Shown: one piece after another, positions 7,682 through 16,760 of the stretch | Numbering within the stretch: position 1 is the first letter of the stretch | How the letters are laid out: every line of letters begins with the position of its first letter | Assembly (NCBI RefSeq): GCF_009649745.1 | Contig: NZ_WJNG01000005.1 | Span: 186,001 to 250,000, forward strand | Reading direction: 5' to 3' | From: Aquibacillus halophilus | Lineage (GTDB): Bacteria > Bacillota > Bacilli > Bacillales > Amphibacillaceae | DNA: 64,000 nucleotides | Position numbers and translations under genes: made by a program | The notes under the pieces: model-generated | Database searches by the model: none | Told to the model about the DNA's origin: nothing | What the model saw: only the letters and a program-made list of their open reading frames with translations

Positions 7682-8833
7682 TTAGTTTACCGATGAACGA
7701 TAATTTTGTTTATAATTTGAATTTTGATCAATCAATTCTATAGGGCCTTTGGGATGACCAATTGTCACACCATCAGGTATTATGACCCCTTCTCCAACAA
7801 TAGCTCTATGAATAGTGACATCCTTACCGATTTTTGAATAAGGCATAATAATAGAATCCTTAATGTAGCTACCCTCACCTACATGGGCATCATAGAACAA
7901 AATAGAATGATCAATTTCCCCCATAACAACACAGCCCTCATTAACCATTGATTGCGTAACCTTTGCACTTGAACCGATATATTGAGGAGACATATTTGGA
8001 TCAGCGGAGCGGATACGCCAATATCGATCATTTAAATCTAGCTCAACATTATCATCTAGTAAATCTAAGTTGGCCTGCCAAAGACTTTCAATTGTACCAA
8101 CATCCTTCCAATAACCTTCGAATGGATAAGCAACTAAGGATCGATTATCTGATAACATTGCAGGAATTATATCTTTACCGAAATCATAACTTGTTGAGTT
8201 CTGCTGATTTTCAATTAAGTAACGTTTAAGTAATTTCCAATTAAAAATGTAGACTCCCATGGAAGCTAAGTTACTCTTAGGGTTAGTAGGCTTCTCCTCA
8301 AACTCGGTAATATGAAAATTTTCATCTGTATTCATTATCCCAAAACGACTTACTTCTTCCCATGGAACTTCAACAACAGAAATAGTAACATCAGCGTTAC
8401 TAGTTTTATGAGACTCTAACATTTCTGTGTAATCCATTTTATAAATATGATCACCAGAAATTATAAGTACAAATTCGGGATCGTATTGATCCACAAAGGG
8501 AATGTTTTCAAAGATAGCATTGGCAGTACCTTTATACCAACGTCCACCAGTTTTTTGTACATAGGGTGGTAATATTTTCAGCCCACCACGTTTTCTATTC
8601 AAGTCCCAAGGAGTACCTACTCCAAGATAAGAATTAAGTATTAATGGCTGATATTGTGTTAATACACCTACCGTATCAATTCCTGAGTTATTACAATTAC
8701 TTAGTGTAAAATCAATAATGCGATACTTACCGCCAAATGGTATTGCTGGTTTAGCTATCCATTTTGTCAAATTTCCTAGCCTACTTCCTTCTCCACCAGC
8801 TAACAACATCGCGACCATTTCTTTACGAGTCAT
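7682..8833 (-). CDS. glgC: Glucose-1-phosphate adenylyltransferase (ADP-glucose pyrophosphorylase)
   Basis: Makes ADP-glucose from ATP and glucose-1-phosphate, the committed step of glycogen synthesis. The 383-aa chain has the catalytic loop [26 protein letters not shown], the [10 protein letters not shown] motif, the metal-binding [10 protein letters not shown] and the substrate-binding lysine in EFEEKP. A C-terminal beta-helix carries the trimer/tetramer contacts. The start has a GGGGG-type site (CAGGGGGAAGAAA). It is the first gene of a two-gene glgC-glgD operon. Confidence 0.95.
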   Translation of the reverse strand: MTRKEMVAMLLAGGEGSRLGNLTKWIAKPAIPFGGKYRIIDFTLSNCNNSGIDTVGVLTQYQPLILNSYLGVGTPWDLNRKRGGLKILPPYVQKTGGRWYKGTANAIFENIPFVDQYDPEFVLIISGDHIYKMDYTEMLESHKTSNADVTISVVEVPWEEVSRFGIMNTDENFHITEFEEKPTNPKSNLASMGVYIFNWKLLKRYLIENQQNSTSYDFGKDIIPAMLSDNRSLVAYPFEGYWKDVGTIESLWQANLDLLDDNVELDLNDRYWRIRSADPNMSPQYIGSSAKVTQSMVNEGCVVMGEIDHSILFYDAHVGEGSYIKDSIIMPYSKIGKDVTIHRAIVGEGVIIPDGVTIGHPKGPIELIDQNSNYKQNYRSSVN

Positions 8834-9248
8834 TTTCTTCCCCCTGTTCTATTGTTTTTCTATCTCACATAATCACATGCGTATTGAAGTTATAAATTGA
8901 TAAATAGTAACCTCAACACGCTAAATCCAAATCTTTCATTGCTCTGTTCGTTATTGATTTTTCCTTATTTCTTCTTTAAAAAAGTTATGATCATTTAATG
9001 AACTAGAATAGATAAGAAATCATTGGAAATGTGAAAGAAGCCCACTTTAAAAAGTGTATGCACGGATTAATAAAATATTTCTCCACTATTAAAAAATGTA
9101 TAGACAAATTACGACCTATTCCTCATTTTTTAAGTGATTTTCAAAGTCTGTGTGTTAAATAAGTTTTCAAGAGAATCTATGTCTTGTCCTTTTTTATTTA
9201 ACAACGCATATAATCTCTAAAAGATTTCTTTTTTCTCGGGAGGATATT
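8834..9248. other. 415-bp intergenic region between glgC and yqhV
   Basis: AT-rich spacer carrying the divergent promoters of glgC (minus) and the yqhV-like gene (plus). A GGGAGG ribosome site for the latter ends it. No convincing operator, RNA element or extra gene seen. Confidence 0.5.
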
Positions 9249-9524
9249 ATGTTCAATTTATTTGAAAAGGCTATTATGGGGATGGCATTATTAAGACTTC
9301 TATCAGGTACGATTGAAATAGCTGCTGCCTTATTAATACTCAAGTTTAATCAGATTGAAAAAGCTTTAATTATTAACAGCTCACTCGCTATTATAGGTCC
9401 AATTATTCTAATTGTTTCTACTTCTATAGGTGTACTAGCTATAGCCGGAAATATTTCACACACCAAATTGATCTGTATAACCATTGGGATTCTTTTTATT
9501 ATCTATGGGGTTAAAAGTAATTAG
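9249..9524 (+). CDS. yqhV: YqhV family membrane protein (DUF2619)
   Basis: 91-aa integral membrane protein with three hydrophobic helices (roughly residues 12-32, 42-65 and 70-88). The opening MFNLFEKAIMGMALLRLLSG closely follows B. subtilis YqhV as recalled. The family is found in spore formers, near the spoIIIA locus in B. subtilis, but its function is unknown. It stands alone here, with a GGGAGGATATT ribosome site. The lysine riboswitch of dapA begins about 130 bp downstream, so read-through into dapA would be attenuated. Confidence 0.7.
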   Translation: MFNLFEKAIMGMALLRLLSGTIEIAAALLILKFNQIEKALIINSSLAIIGPIILIVSTSIGVLAIAGNISHTKLICITIGILFIIYGVKSN

Positions 9525-9654
9525 AAGTTTGTTGATTTGTACAATGCTTTATTTTTTTAATTTATTTTCTTTATATCATTGCAACGTTTTGAAATGTTTG
9601 TTATAGTTTAAGTACATTTTATATATACTTTACTTCAATTACTTATTGAAGTGA

Positions 9655-9826
9655 GGATAGAGGTGCAGAGACCATCAGTAGGTTATCTAAGGAGAATGAG
9701 CTCCGTTGAAGGTAACTAAAAGGGGAATTTGCCGAAGTGAGTAGAATCTCATCACTCTACACACTGGTTCTGTATTTAATAAATACAGTGCTGTCATATA
9801 GCAACATTGCTATATGGAGGGCTATC
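9655..9826 (+). promoter_or_regulatory. Lysine riboswitch (L-box)
   Basis: Conserved lysine-aptamer segments occur in order: GATAGAGGTGCAGAGACCATCAGTA-type 5' strand, the GGTAACTAAAAGGGGAATTT core, GCCGAAGTGAG, the kissing-loop arms and the closing GGAGGGCTATC. The P1 helix pairs GATAG (9656-9660) with CTATC (9822-9826). With lysine bound, the terminator at 9854-9886 would form and switch off dapA, the first committed enzyme of lysine/diaminopimelate synthesis. Confidence 0.93.
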
Positions 9827-9853
9827 ATGCATCATAATGGGGAAAATAGTGAT

Positions 9854-9886
9854 GCAACAACGATAGCTTTCGTTGTTGCTTTTTTT
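9854..9886 (+). terminator. Riboswitch-controlled terminator before dapA
   Basis: GCAACAACGA and TCGTTGTTGC form a 10-bp stem followed by seven T residues, between the lysine aptamer and dapA. Confidence 0.9.
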
Positions 9887-9986
9887 GCTTTTACAAACCT
9901 TTCGTTGTGATGAGATACCCTCTATTCATATGAAAGTTGTCGTCCTTTTTAAGAATTGTTTAAATTTATGAATAGAGGTGATGGAA

Positions 9987-10874
9987 ATGAATTTCGGTCA
10001 TATTTTGACAGCAATGGTTACACCATTTGACCTGAATGGAAACATCGATTATGGAAAAACCGAAAAATTAATTAATCATTTGATCGCAAACGGTTCGGAT
10101 GCTTTAGTGGTCGCTGGTACTACCGGAGAGTCACCGACATTATCCAAAGAAGAAAAGCTTTCTCTTCTCCAGTTTGTTGTCAAGACAGTAAAAAAGCGAG
10201 TTCCAGTTATTGCGGGCACAGGCTCCAATAATACGTATGCTTCCATTGAACTAACGAAGCAAGCAGAAATTATCGGGGTAGATGGAATTATGCTAGTAAC
10301 ACCGTACTATAATAAACCTTCCCAAGAGGGTATGTATCAACATTTTAAAGCAATATCCCAATCAACAAGTCTGCCTGTTATGCTTTACAACATACCTGGT
10401 AGAAGTGTAGTAAACTTACAACCAGAAACTATTATTCGTCTATCGGAAATTAGTAATATTGTTTCAGTTAAAGAAGCAAGTGCTGATCTTGATGCAATGG
10501 CACAAATTATTAGAGAAACAGATGATTCATTTACATTGTATAGTGGAGATGATGGACTTACATTACCAGTCTTAACGATTGGTGGACATGGAGTCGTGTC
10601 TGTATCCTCTCATATCGTTGGTAACGAAATGCAAGAAATGATTCGAAGCTATTTTATGGGTGATAATCAAAGAGCAGCTATTATTCACCAGAATCTTCTT
10701 CCAATCATTAAGACATTGTTTATGGCTCCTAACCCTACTGCTGTTAAAGAAGCGCTTGCCTTGACTGGTGTAAATGTAGGTTCTGTCCGGTTACCTTTAA
10801 TTCCTTTAAACATAGAGGAAAAACAGGTCCTCGAACAATCACTTCATTTTCTTCGCAGTTATAACGTAAGCTGA
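9987..10874 (+). CDS. dapA: 4-hydroxy-tetrahydrodipicolinate synthase
   Basis: Condenses pyruvate with aspartate semialdehyde, opening the lysine/diaminopimelate and spore dipicolinate pathway. The ATG at 9987 (MNFGHILTAMVTPF) is preferred over the upstream in-frame GTG/ATG because AGAGGTG lies at proper spacing and known DapA proteins begin MNFG. It shows AGTTGESPTLS, the active tyrosine in VTPYYNKPSQEG and the Schiff-base lysine in IVSVKEASAD; length 295 aa. It is monocistronic, between a lysine riboswitch and a strong terminator. A lone dapA under lysine control suggests the other dap genes are elsewhere. Confidence 0.96.
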   Translation: MNFGHILTAMVTPFDLNGNIDYGKTEKLINHLIANGSDALVVAGTTGESPTLSKEEKLSLLQFVVKTVKKRVPVIAGTGSNNTYASIELTKQAEIIGVDGIMLVTPYYNKPSQEGMYQHFKAISQSTSLPVMLYNIPGRSVVNLQPETIIRLSEISNIVSVKEASADLDAMAQIIRETDDSFTLYSGDDGLTLPVLTIGGHGVVSVSSHIVGNEMQEMIRSYFMGDNQRAAIIHQNLLPIIKTLFMAPNPTAVKEALALTGVNVGSVRLPLIPLNIEEKQVLEQSLHFLRSYNVS

Positions 10875-10888
10875 GCAGTCATTATAAT

Positions 10889-10931
10889 TGAACACCCCCA
10901 TTTAGTTTATAACTAAATGGGGGTGTTTTTG
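10889..10931 (+). terminator. Terminator after dapA
   Basis: A 17-bp stem (AACACCCCCATTTAGTT with its complement, TAT loop) is followed by T residues. It may also serve the convergent gene at 10942. Confidence 0.9.
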
Positions 10932-10941
10932 TTATATCAAG

Positions 10942-11202
10942 CTAAATTAATAATTCATATACTTCATTTAATTGATAACCGCGTTCATGATCTCCTGATT
11001 CGTTTGCATAATGCATTTCTTTATTTAGAATTTCACTGAGCATTTGAACTTGTTCTTGATTAAGTCCTCTTACAAACTCCTCTTCTGATGAATAATCTAA
11101 ATGACTAATTTTCTCATCAATGTCCAGAGCAGCTTTATTTTCTTCAACATAATTTGAGAGCACTTCGTGTAAATACGCTAAATTTTGATCCATTTCATAC
11201 AC
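10942..11202 (-). CDS. csgA: CsgA-like sigma-G-dependent spore protein
   Basis: 86-aa acidic, mostly helical protein without membrane segments. The C-terminal stretch (LSEILNKEMHYANESGDHE, then RGYQLNEVYELLI) recalls B. subtilis CsgA, a small sigma-G-dependent spore protein, where a similar LNEVYELL ending occurs. The assignment rests on recalled similarity, not a search. It is transcribed alone (AAGGGGTG site) and converges on dapA at a shared terminator. No promoter assignment was attempted. Confidence 0.55.
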   Translation of the reverse strand: MYEMDQNLAYLHEVLSNYVEENKAALDIDEKISHLDYSSEEEFVRGLNQEQVQMLSEILNKEMHYANESGDHERGYQLNEVYELLI

Positions 11203-11269
11203 CCCTTTTTTAGTTAACCATATAAAGGTTCCAATTTTAGGATGTATTTTTTCTTAGTATTTATACATA

Positions 11270-12409
11270 TTAGCGACCGTTGCTTAATCGTTGAATAATC
11301 GTTGCAAGTAAAAGGGTTCTCGGAATAAGGGAAGATAATTCTAGATATTCTTTATCACTATGGGCATTCCCGCCAATTGGACCTAAACCATCAATAGTAG
11401 CTATTCCTAAAGCGGACGTGAAGGAAGCATCTGATCCTCCGCCAGTAGCAGTATCCTCTATTTCAACTCCTATTTTCTCTCCTACTTCTCTTATAATATT
11501 CAATAGAACTTCCGTTTTTTTGTTTTTTTCCATCGGAGGTCTGATAATCTCACCCTCTAATGATACCTCTGTACCAGCAACGTCTGTTGTTGAACAAATT
11601 TCTTCAATCCTTACTTCTAAGGGCTCTGCCTGTTCCATTTCAGCAATTCTAATATCTATATGAGCTATGGCATAATCCGATACGGTATTAACTGAAGATC
11701 CTCCTTCAATTAAGCCAACATTAACACTTATACCGCTATCAAGATCAGATAATTCATGCAACTGAATGATTTTATGTGCTAGTTCCTCGATGGCACTTCT
11801 ACCTTTTTCTGGTTCTATTCCAGAATGTGCTGCTCGTCCTTTGACACTAATTGTATAGTTTCCTTTGCCACGTCTTGATGAAACGAGTGATCCATTTTTC
11901 CTAGCTGGCTCCATCACAAGCGCATATTTTTTCCCTTTTGCTTCCTTCTCAATGATCGAACGAGAAGTTAATGATCCAATTTCTTCATCACTGTTAAAAA
12001 TTATTTGAATATTTTTGTAACCATTGTCCCCTTGTTGTATTAATGCCTTAATAGCAAAGAGAACTACAACTAAACTAGATTTCATATCTATGACACCTGG
12101 TCCGTAAGCACGGTCACCTTTTATTTTAAATGGACGCTCGTCCACCGTTCCTTCTTGAAAAACCGTATCTAAATGTGCGAGTATTATAATAGATGGACTG
12201 GTTGCTTCTTTATGTTTAATAATTAGGTGATTTCCAATTTCCTCATTTTCAATCTCTTCAACAGCAAAACCTAATTCAACAAATTGATTTTGTAAAATCT
12301 TGCCTATTGTATCTACCCCTTGTTTAAAATGAGAACCACTATCTATATTAACCAACTTTTTTATTAACTTAATCATTTCCTCTTGTTGTGTTTCTAGGAA
12401 TTTAATCAT
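11270..12409 (-). CDS. M20 family metallopeptidase (carboxypeptidase G2-like)
   Basis: 379-aa di-zinc peptidase. Metal and catalytic residues are visible: HLDTVF (His plus catalytic Asp), GPGVIDMKSS (bridging Asp), NSDEEIGS (Glu-Glu), VMEPA (Glu) and a C-terminal GGNAHSDKEY (His). The dimerisation lid begins near GRAAHSGIEPEKG. This arrangement fits the glutamate carboxypeptidase/CPG2 subgroup, which cleaves C-terminal glutamate or related amides, but the substrate cannot be fixed. There are no secretion signals, so it is cytosolic. Single gene with a GGGGAAG ribosome site. Confidence 0.88.
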   Translation of the reverse strand: MIKFLETQQEEMIKLIKKLVNIDSGSHFKQGVDTIGKILQNQFVELGFAVEEIENEEIGNHLIIKHKEATSPSIIILAHLDTVFQEGTVDERPFKIKGDRAYGPGVIDMKSSLVVVLFAIKALIQQGDNGYKNIQIIFNSDEEIGSLTSRSIIEKEAKGKKYALVMEPARKNGSLVSSRRGKGNYTISVKGRAAHSGIEPEKGRSAIEELAHKIIQLHELSDLDSGISVNVGLIEGGSSVNTVSDYAIAHIDIRIAEMEQAEPLEVRIEEICSTTDVAGTEVSLEGEIIRPPMEKNKKTEVLLNIIREVGEKIGVEIEDTATGGGSDASFTSALGIATIDGLGPIGGNAHSDKEYLELSSLIPRTLLLATIIQRLSNGR

Positions 12410-12639
12410 TGTTCTTCCCCTGTCCTGTTACAATTGTGCTATTTACCTATGTATAAAAATAATACTATAGTTGATATTGATTAGTCCATTTTTTTATTGT
12501 TATCACTGTCTTAGTCAATTTAAAATTATATTTCGCAACAAGATGCAATTATATGTCCGATAAAAAAAGCTGTTTCCTAAAAGATTGTTGTTTTTGATAC
12601 AATATCTATAAACTCCGAAGTAACTGTCAGGTTGATTTC

Positions 12640-12870
12640 CTACCATCCTTTATAAGGGAGTCGTAATTCATCGCTGCGGAAAAACACTCCCTTTCCATGG
12701 AGAATGCTTCAGCCTCCTCGCTCGTAAAAAACACTCACTGTGGGGTCTTCAGAATGTTCCTTGCCCATAGGACCAGAAATGACATCCGTGAATTTGCAAC
12801 ACACGAAGAAAATTGGTTTATATTTTCGAGGAGTGTCGCATTTTTCCGCAGCTTAAGGTAGCTTTCTGCT
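12640..12870 (-). repeat. Degenerate Bacillaceae intergenic repeat (copy 1)
   Basis: The stretch contains GCTTCAGCCTCCTCGCTCG, TGTGGGGTCTTCAGAATGTTCC and TTTTTCCGCAGC. These are landmarks of the GC-rich dispersed repeat seen in many halotolerant Bacillaceae genomes, written here in reverse orientation to copy 2 and with many substitutions. It is recognised from memory and by internal similarity to copy 2; the boundaries are approximate. Confidence 0.5.
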
Positions 12871-13014
12871 CAAATGAGATGAACTCCAAGAAACGTTTAT
12901 TTCATGAATCATTACTACTCATTAATTAGAAAATTTCATTGCGTGGAGGTTTCAATTATTTTATGAGTCTTCGTGTATTCCCAACGCTAGTATAGTGTTG
13001 TATTTGATAACTAC

Positions 13015-13185
13015 ACTAGATGACGGTGATTGGAGCGAAGGGCAGTCGACTCCGGCGGGAAAAGCGACGGCTGAAAATCCCGCAGGAAGTGGTCTGCTTC
13101 CGAGGAAGTTGAAGCGTTGCCCGCGGAAAGCGATTGCCCGAAGCGCAAATCAACTAGTAGCTACGCTACGCCGCAGTTTACATCA
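13015..13185 (+). repeat. Bacillaceae GC-rich intergenic repeat (copy 2)
   Basis: GGAGCGAAGGGC, GACTCCGGCGGGAAAAGC, ATCCCGCAGGAAG, CGAGGAAG, GCCCGCGGAAAGCGA and GAAGCGCAAATCAAC occur in the order known for a dispersed intergenic repeat of Bacillus/Oceanobacillus-type genomes. It is strikingly GC-rich against the AT-rich surroundings. No protein is likely from it. Function unknown. Confidence 0.6.
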
Positions 13186-13223
13186 AGTTAGAAGATAAAC
13201 ACAAAAATTACGAAAATAATTTT

Positions 13224-13264
13224 CAAAAAAAGCCTCCCCTATTTTTCACAATAAAGGGAGGTTA
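13224..13264 (-). terminator. Terminator after cvfB
   Basis: On the minus strand, CCTCCC pairs with GGGAGG around an AT-rich loop and is followed by TTTTTTTG, just past the cvfB stop. Confidence 0.75.
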
Positions 13265-13273
13265 CAAACATAG

Positions 13274-14155
13274 TTATTCACTTTTTTTGTCAGTATTATC
13301 AACCTTTAGAAAAGTTTTCCCTTCACGTTGTTCTACCTTTTTCTCTTTCATCAATCTACCTAATGCACGTTTGAAGGCAGCTTTACTGATATTAAATGTA
13401 CCCTTAATATCATCTGGGTCACTTTTATCACTAAAAGGAATAACACCATCATTTTTCTCGAGGTTTTCTAAAATGACTTCTGCGTCATCCACAAGCTGAT
13501 CTTGTTTCAATGGCAATAGTGACACATTTAATGTTCCATCAGCTTTCACTTCAATGACCCTTCCATTTATCCATTCACCAAGACGAGGCTCTTGTTTACG
13601 TTCGGAATTATGAATAAAACCTCGATAACCTTCTTCAGTGATAATGACTGAGCCCTCTTTATTGGTACGAAAAACTCGGCCACTTATTGCTGTATGGTTG
13701 AGGGTTTCTGGGGCAGAATCCCACTCGTCGCCAAAGTCTTCTTCTGTCACAGGTTTAGCAATTAGACGTTCCTTTTTATCACTTTCTAAGGCAACATATA
13801 GCACATCGCCAACTTGTGGCCAGACTGACTCAAATAAAGGTAAATCATCTTTTGAAACCAAAATTTCTTTTTTAATTCCTATGTTAACGAATACACCCAA
13901 ATCTTCTACAATTTCAACTACTTCAGCCCAATCAAACGTGTCAAATTGAACAGTTGGAACACTCATAGTTGCAACCAGTTGCCCTTTTTTATCTTGATAG
14001 AGGAAAACTTCAATAGTATCAAGTTCCCCCAATTCTTCTTCCGCTTCACTAATATGTAATAGTACTTCTTCTTTTCCGTTGGTGAGAACGTAACCAGTAT
14101 CTATTTTTCTTACAATAGATAACTTTTCAATCATACCCGCTTTAAGCTTTGTCAT
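13274..14155 (-). CDS. cvfB: S1-domain RNA-binding protein CvfB
   Basis: 293-aa cytosolic RNA-binding protein, CvfB/YitL type. It consists of consecutive S1-like OB folds: residues 1-65 (GYVLTNGKEEVLLHISEAEEEL), about 70-140 (LGVFVNIGIKKEILVSKDDLP) and about 150-215 (AISGRVFRTNKEGSVIITEEGYRGFIH). A C-terminal winged-helix-like region (DIKGTFNISKAAFKRALGRLMKE) follows. CvfB affects virulence factor expression in Staphylococcus; its Bacillus role is poorly defined. GAAGG ribosome site 7 nt before ATG. Single gene with its own terminator. Confidence 0.88.
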   Translation of the reverse strand: MTKLKAGMIEKLSIVRKIDTGYVLTNGKEEVLLHISEAEEELGELDTIEVFLYQDKKGQLVATMSVPTVQFDTFDWAEVVEIVEDLGVFVNIGIKKEILVSKDDLPLFESVWPQVGDVLYVALESDKKERLIAKPVTEEDFGDEWDSAPETLNHTAISGRVFRTNKEGSVIITEEGYRGFIHNSERKQEPRLGEWINGRVIEVKADGTLNVSLLPLKQDQLVDDAEVILENLEKNDGVIPFSDKSDPDDIKGTFNISKAAFKRALGRLMKEKKVEQREGKTFLKVDNTDKKSE

Positions 14156-14329
14156 AAATGGCCTTCTTTCTAAATAGAGTTTTATTCTACTAATTTTCCA
14201 CTGATCAAATATAATTTATTCCACTTATAATAGTTACTAAAAATATGCTTGTTTGACTTAATCTAATTCTAAGTCTACCATTATTATACTAATATCTAAA
14301 TTAAGTACTCGATCTAGAAGGGGAATATT

Positions 14330-14791
14330 ATGAGAATTTATGTTGATGCAGATGCTTGTCCTGTTAAAGAAATTATAATTGAAGAGTCAGTAAAAGAAAA
14401 CATACCTGTTAAACTTGTGAAAAGCTACTCCCATTTCTCTCCTCAAGATGATCCACTTGGAGCGGAGTCCATTTATGTGGATACGGGTGCTGATTCAGTT
14501 GATTATAGAATTATGTTATTAGCCAAAACCAAGGATATTATCATAACCCAAGATTATGGATTAGCTTCACTTGCATTATCAAAGGGTTGTACAGTATTAC
14601 ATCATAAAGGATTTCTTTATACAAATCAAAATATTGACGAATTACTCAATACTCGGCATGCTAATGCAAAAGCGAGAAGAAGTGGAAAAAAAACAAAAGG
14701 ACCCAAAGCAATGACCAATGAAGATAAGGAAAAGTTCCGTAACTTGTTCATAAAAATTATTAAAAACACTCGGGATTCGTCTAATCTGTGA
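14330..14791 (+). CDS. yqxD: UPF0178 family protein YqxD/YaiI
   Basis: 153-aa protein of the NYN/PIN-like UPF0178 family, suspected nuclease fold but without proven activity. Conserved elements: [13 protein letters not shown] at the start, [27 protein letters not shown] and the basic C-terminal region [27 protein letters not shown] ribosome site. It is monocistronic and followed by a clear terminator. Confidence 0.9.
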   Translation: MRIYVDADACPVKEIIIEESVKENIPVKLVKSYSHFSPQDDPLGAESIYVDTGADSVDYRIMLLAKTKDIIITQDYGLASLALSKGCTVLHHKGFLYTNQNIDELLNTRHANAKARRSGKKTKGPKAMTNEDKEKFRNLFIKIIKNTRDSSNL

Positions 14792-14828
14792 TAACATTTC
14801 AAAACAAAATATAAACATTGTACATTAA

Positions 14829-14862
14829 AAAACCAGTTCCTCAGAGGAACTGGTTTCATTTT
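14829..14862 (+). terminator. Terminator after yqxD
   Basis: AACCAGTTCCT and AGGAACTGGTT form an 11-bp stem, preceded by an A tract and followed by TTCATTTT. Confidence 0.8.
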
Positions 14863-14889
14863 AAAATTCAAAAGCCACAATTGCCGTAA

Positions 14890-15005
14890 ATCACGTAAGA
14901 AAGTTTTAAACCACCACTTCTCTAAGTGGGTGTCTGCAGAAACACTTCTATCTTCCTCTACATGGAGGCATGATATCCCTGTTTCAATGTAAAACTCCCT
15001 TTTAT
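14890..15005. other. Structured intergenic segment, possible IS200/IS605 end or guide-RNA remnant
   Basis: Between yqxD and vanZ there is a run of short stems: CCACTT/AAGTGG (14914-14929), GTGTCTGCAGAAACAC (14929-14944, near-palindromic) and CCTC/GAGG around 14955-14967. It reads like the structured end of a tnpB-type element, and I recall similar strings beside such elements in Bacillaceae, but no transposase is present. Could be a remnant or a small structured RNA. Confidence 0.3.
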
Positions 15006-15083
15006 AGTATAAAGGTTAAAACTTAGTTATCATTACGTACATCGTAGCTCGTATCTAGATATTACACCAATCACTTAACAGTA

Positions 15084-15521
15084 TCAATAGTAAATTTTAC
15101 CATTCCGTACTTTTTTTAAAAATAAACAATAGATACCATACCCTACTATCGCTCCAGTAGTATTAAGTATAGTATCATCCACATCAAACGAACCAACCCG
15201 AAATACAATTTGAGTAATTTCAATGGATAATGACATGAAAAATGAAATGATAATAATGGTTTTAATTGATCGAAGGCGCTCGAATAGTGTTGGTAACAAT
15301 AAACCAAAAGGAACAAAAGCATTAATATTACCGAAGAAATTATCCTTTAACAAATAGAATGAAAATCCATCGAAAGCTAAAATGTAATTAACGATAGATT
15401 TAAAAGGAACTAAATTATAATCAATTAACCCCTGTACACTATGCCGATACCCAGAAAAAAATAGTAAATAGAACAAGGAAGATAAATATAATAAGAATAT
15501 TGTTACCGTACCAGCTTTCAC
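15084..15521 (-). CDS. VanZ family membrane protein
   Basis: 145-aa protein with about four membrane helices and the VanZ pattern: DNFFGNINAFVPFGLLLPTLF, then SIEITQIVFRVGSFDVDDTILNTTGAIVGY. VanZ relatives can lower teicoplanin sensitivity, but most are uncharacterised membrane proteins of spore formers. The start is a GTG with a weak ribosome site. The upstream frame stays open for some codons without a better start, so the N-terminus is uncertain. It lies about 65 bp downstream of the alcohol dehydrogenase on the same strand and may be co-transcribed. Confidence 0.82.
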   Translation of the reverse strand: MKAGTVTIFLLYLSSLFYLLFFSGYRHSVQGLIDYNLVPFKSIVNYILAFDGFSFYLLKDNFFGNINAFVPFGLLLPTLFERLRSIKTIIIISFFMSLSIEITQIVFRVGSFDVDDTILNTTGAIVGYGIYCLFLKKVRNGKIYY

Positions 15522-15585
15522 TATGTCTTTTTTTATCCTAACTAAGATAAAACCAACCCCGAACTCTTTTCCTTATTTAAAAAAT

Positions 15586-16746
15586 CTAATTCTTAAAAGC
15601 CTTGTAAAATAAATCTAGATAATCCTGTTTACTTATTATTCTAACATTACTTGGAGTAGATCCATTTTCAAATGCAGATGTAGCTAGATAATCAAAATCG
15701 ACTGACTTCACTTCTGTTATTGTAGAGAAGTTAGGTATTTTTATATCGATTGCTAACTGTTCCATTGATTCCACCAACTTTTTCGTTGCATCCAATTCAG
15801 ACATAGATTCATCTGCTACTCCAATTATTTTAGCGATTTTTGCATGTTTAACAATATCAGATTCTGCATTATATTCAATCACATAAGGTAAAAACATCGA
15901 GTTTGCGACCCCGTGTGGAGTATCATATAATCCACCGATAGCCTCAGCCATACAGTGCACAGATGCAACATCTGAATGAGAAAAAGCCATTCCAGCAATT
16001 GTTGAACCAACCATCATGTGATAGCGTGCTTTCTTATTTCCTGGATCCTGTACAGCTAATCTTAAATTAGGATAGATATGGTTCATTGCTTCAACTGCTA
16101 AACCATCTGCTATAGGATTAGACCGTTTACAAGTATATGCCTCTATCGCATGTACTAAAGCATCCATACCTGTGGAGGCAGTCAAGGGTGCAGGTAACCC
16201 ATATGTAAGTTCTGGATCTATCATAGCAAGAGTAGGAGCAATTTTAATATCTTTAATCGTTATTTTTACTCTTTTAGAAGTGTCTGTAATTACAGATGAA
16301 CGTGTTACCTCGGCTCCAGTTCCAGCTGTAGTAGGAATTGCAACTATGGGAGTAACAGGAATTTTCACTTGATTAATACCAGCGTAGTCTTGAACTGTAC
16401 CCCCACATGTTTGAAGAACTGCTATTGCTTTGGCAGCATCAATTACTGATCCTCCCCCTAATGCTAATATGCAATCGGCATCAAAGTTCTTAGCTAGGAT
16501 TCCACCTTCTGCACAATCAGTATCCCGTGGATTTGGTCTAACTTGATTAAATACTTCTATCCTAAAGTGATAAGTAGATAAAATTTCTATAAGCCTATGT
16601 ACAAGTCCTATTTTTTCGATACCTGGATCGGTTATGATTAAAATTTTACTCCCCTTTATCATTTGTTTTAAGTACTCGCCAGTTTGTAAAAAAACACCCT
16701 CTCCTATCTGAATGTTTGTTGGCAAATGAAAGTCAAATGAAGTCAT
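15586..16746 (-). CDS. Iron-containing alcohol dehydrogenase
   Basis: 386-aa group III (Fe-ADH) enzyme, NAD(P)-dependent. Signatures: the nucleotide-binding GGGSVIDAAKAIAVL, the PTTAGTGAEVTRSSVI motif, and metal-ligand residues in DALVHAIEAYTCKRSNP and HCMAEAIGGLYDTPHGVANSMFLP. Related enzymes act on butanol, 1,3-propanediol, lactaldehyde or hydroxy acids; the substrate is not resolvable. A GGGGGGAT ribosome site precedes it and a 52-aa gene lies 14 bp upstream, probably in the same transcript. Confidence 0.9.
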   Translation of the reverse strand: MTSFDFHLPTNIQIGEGVFLQTGEYLKQMIKGSKILIITDPGIEKIGLVHRLIEILSTYHFRIEVFNQVRPNPRDTDCAEGGILAKNFDADCILALGGGSVIDAAKAIAVLQTCGGTVQDYAGINQVKIPVTPIVAIPTTAGTGAEVTRSSVITDTSKRVKITIKDIKIAPTLAMIDPELTYGLPAPLTASTGMDALVHAIEAYTCKRSNPIADGLAVEAMNHIYPNLRLAVQDPGNKKARYHMMVGSTIAGMAFSHSDVASVHCMAEAIGGLYDTPHGVANSMFLPYVIEYNAESDIVKHAKIAKIIGVADESMSELDATKKLVESMEQLAIDIKIPNFSTITEVKSVDFDYLATSAFENGSTPSNVRIISKQDYLDLFYKAFKN

Positions 16747-16760
16747 AGTTATCCCCCCAG

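Noticed and set aside
12995-13198. 67-aa frame across the GC-rich repeat
   Set aside because: Arises from the repeat itself; no ribosome site and Arg/Ala-rich composition unlike neighbouring proteins.
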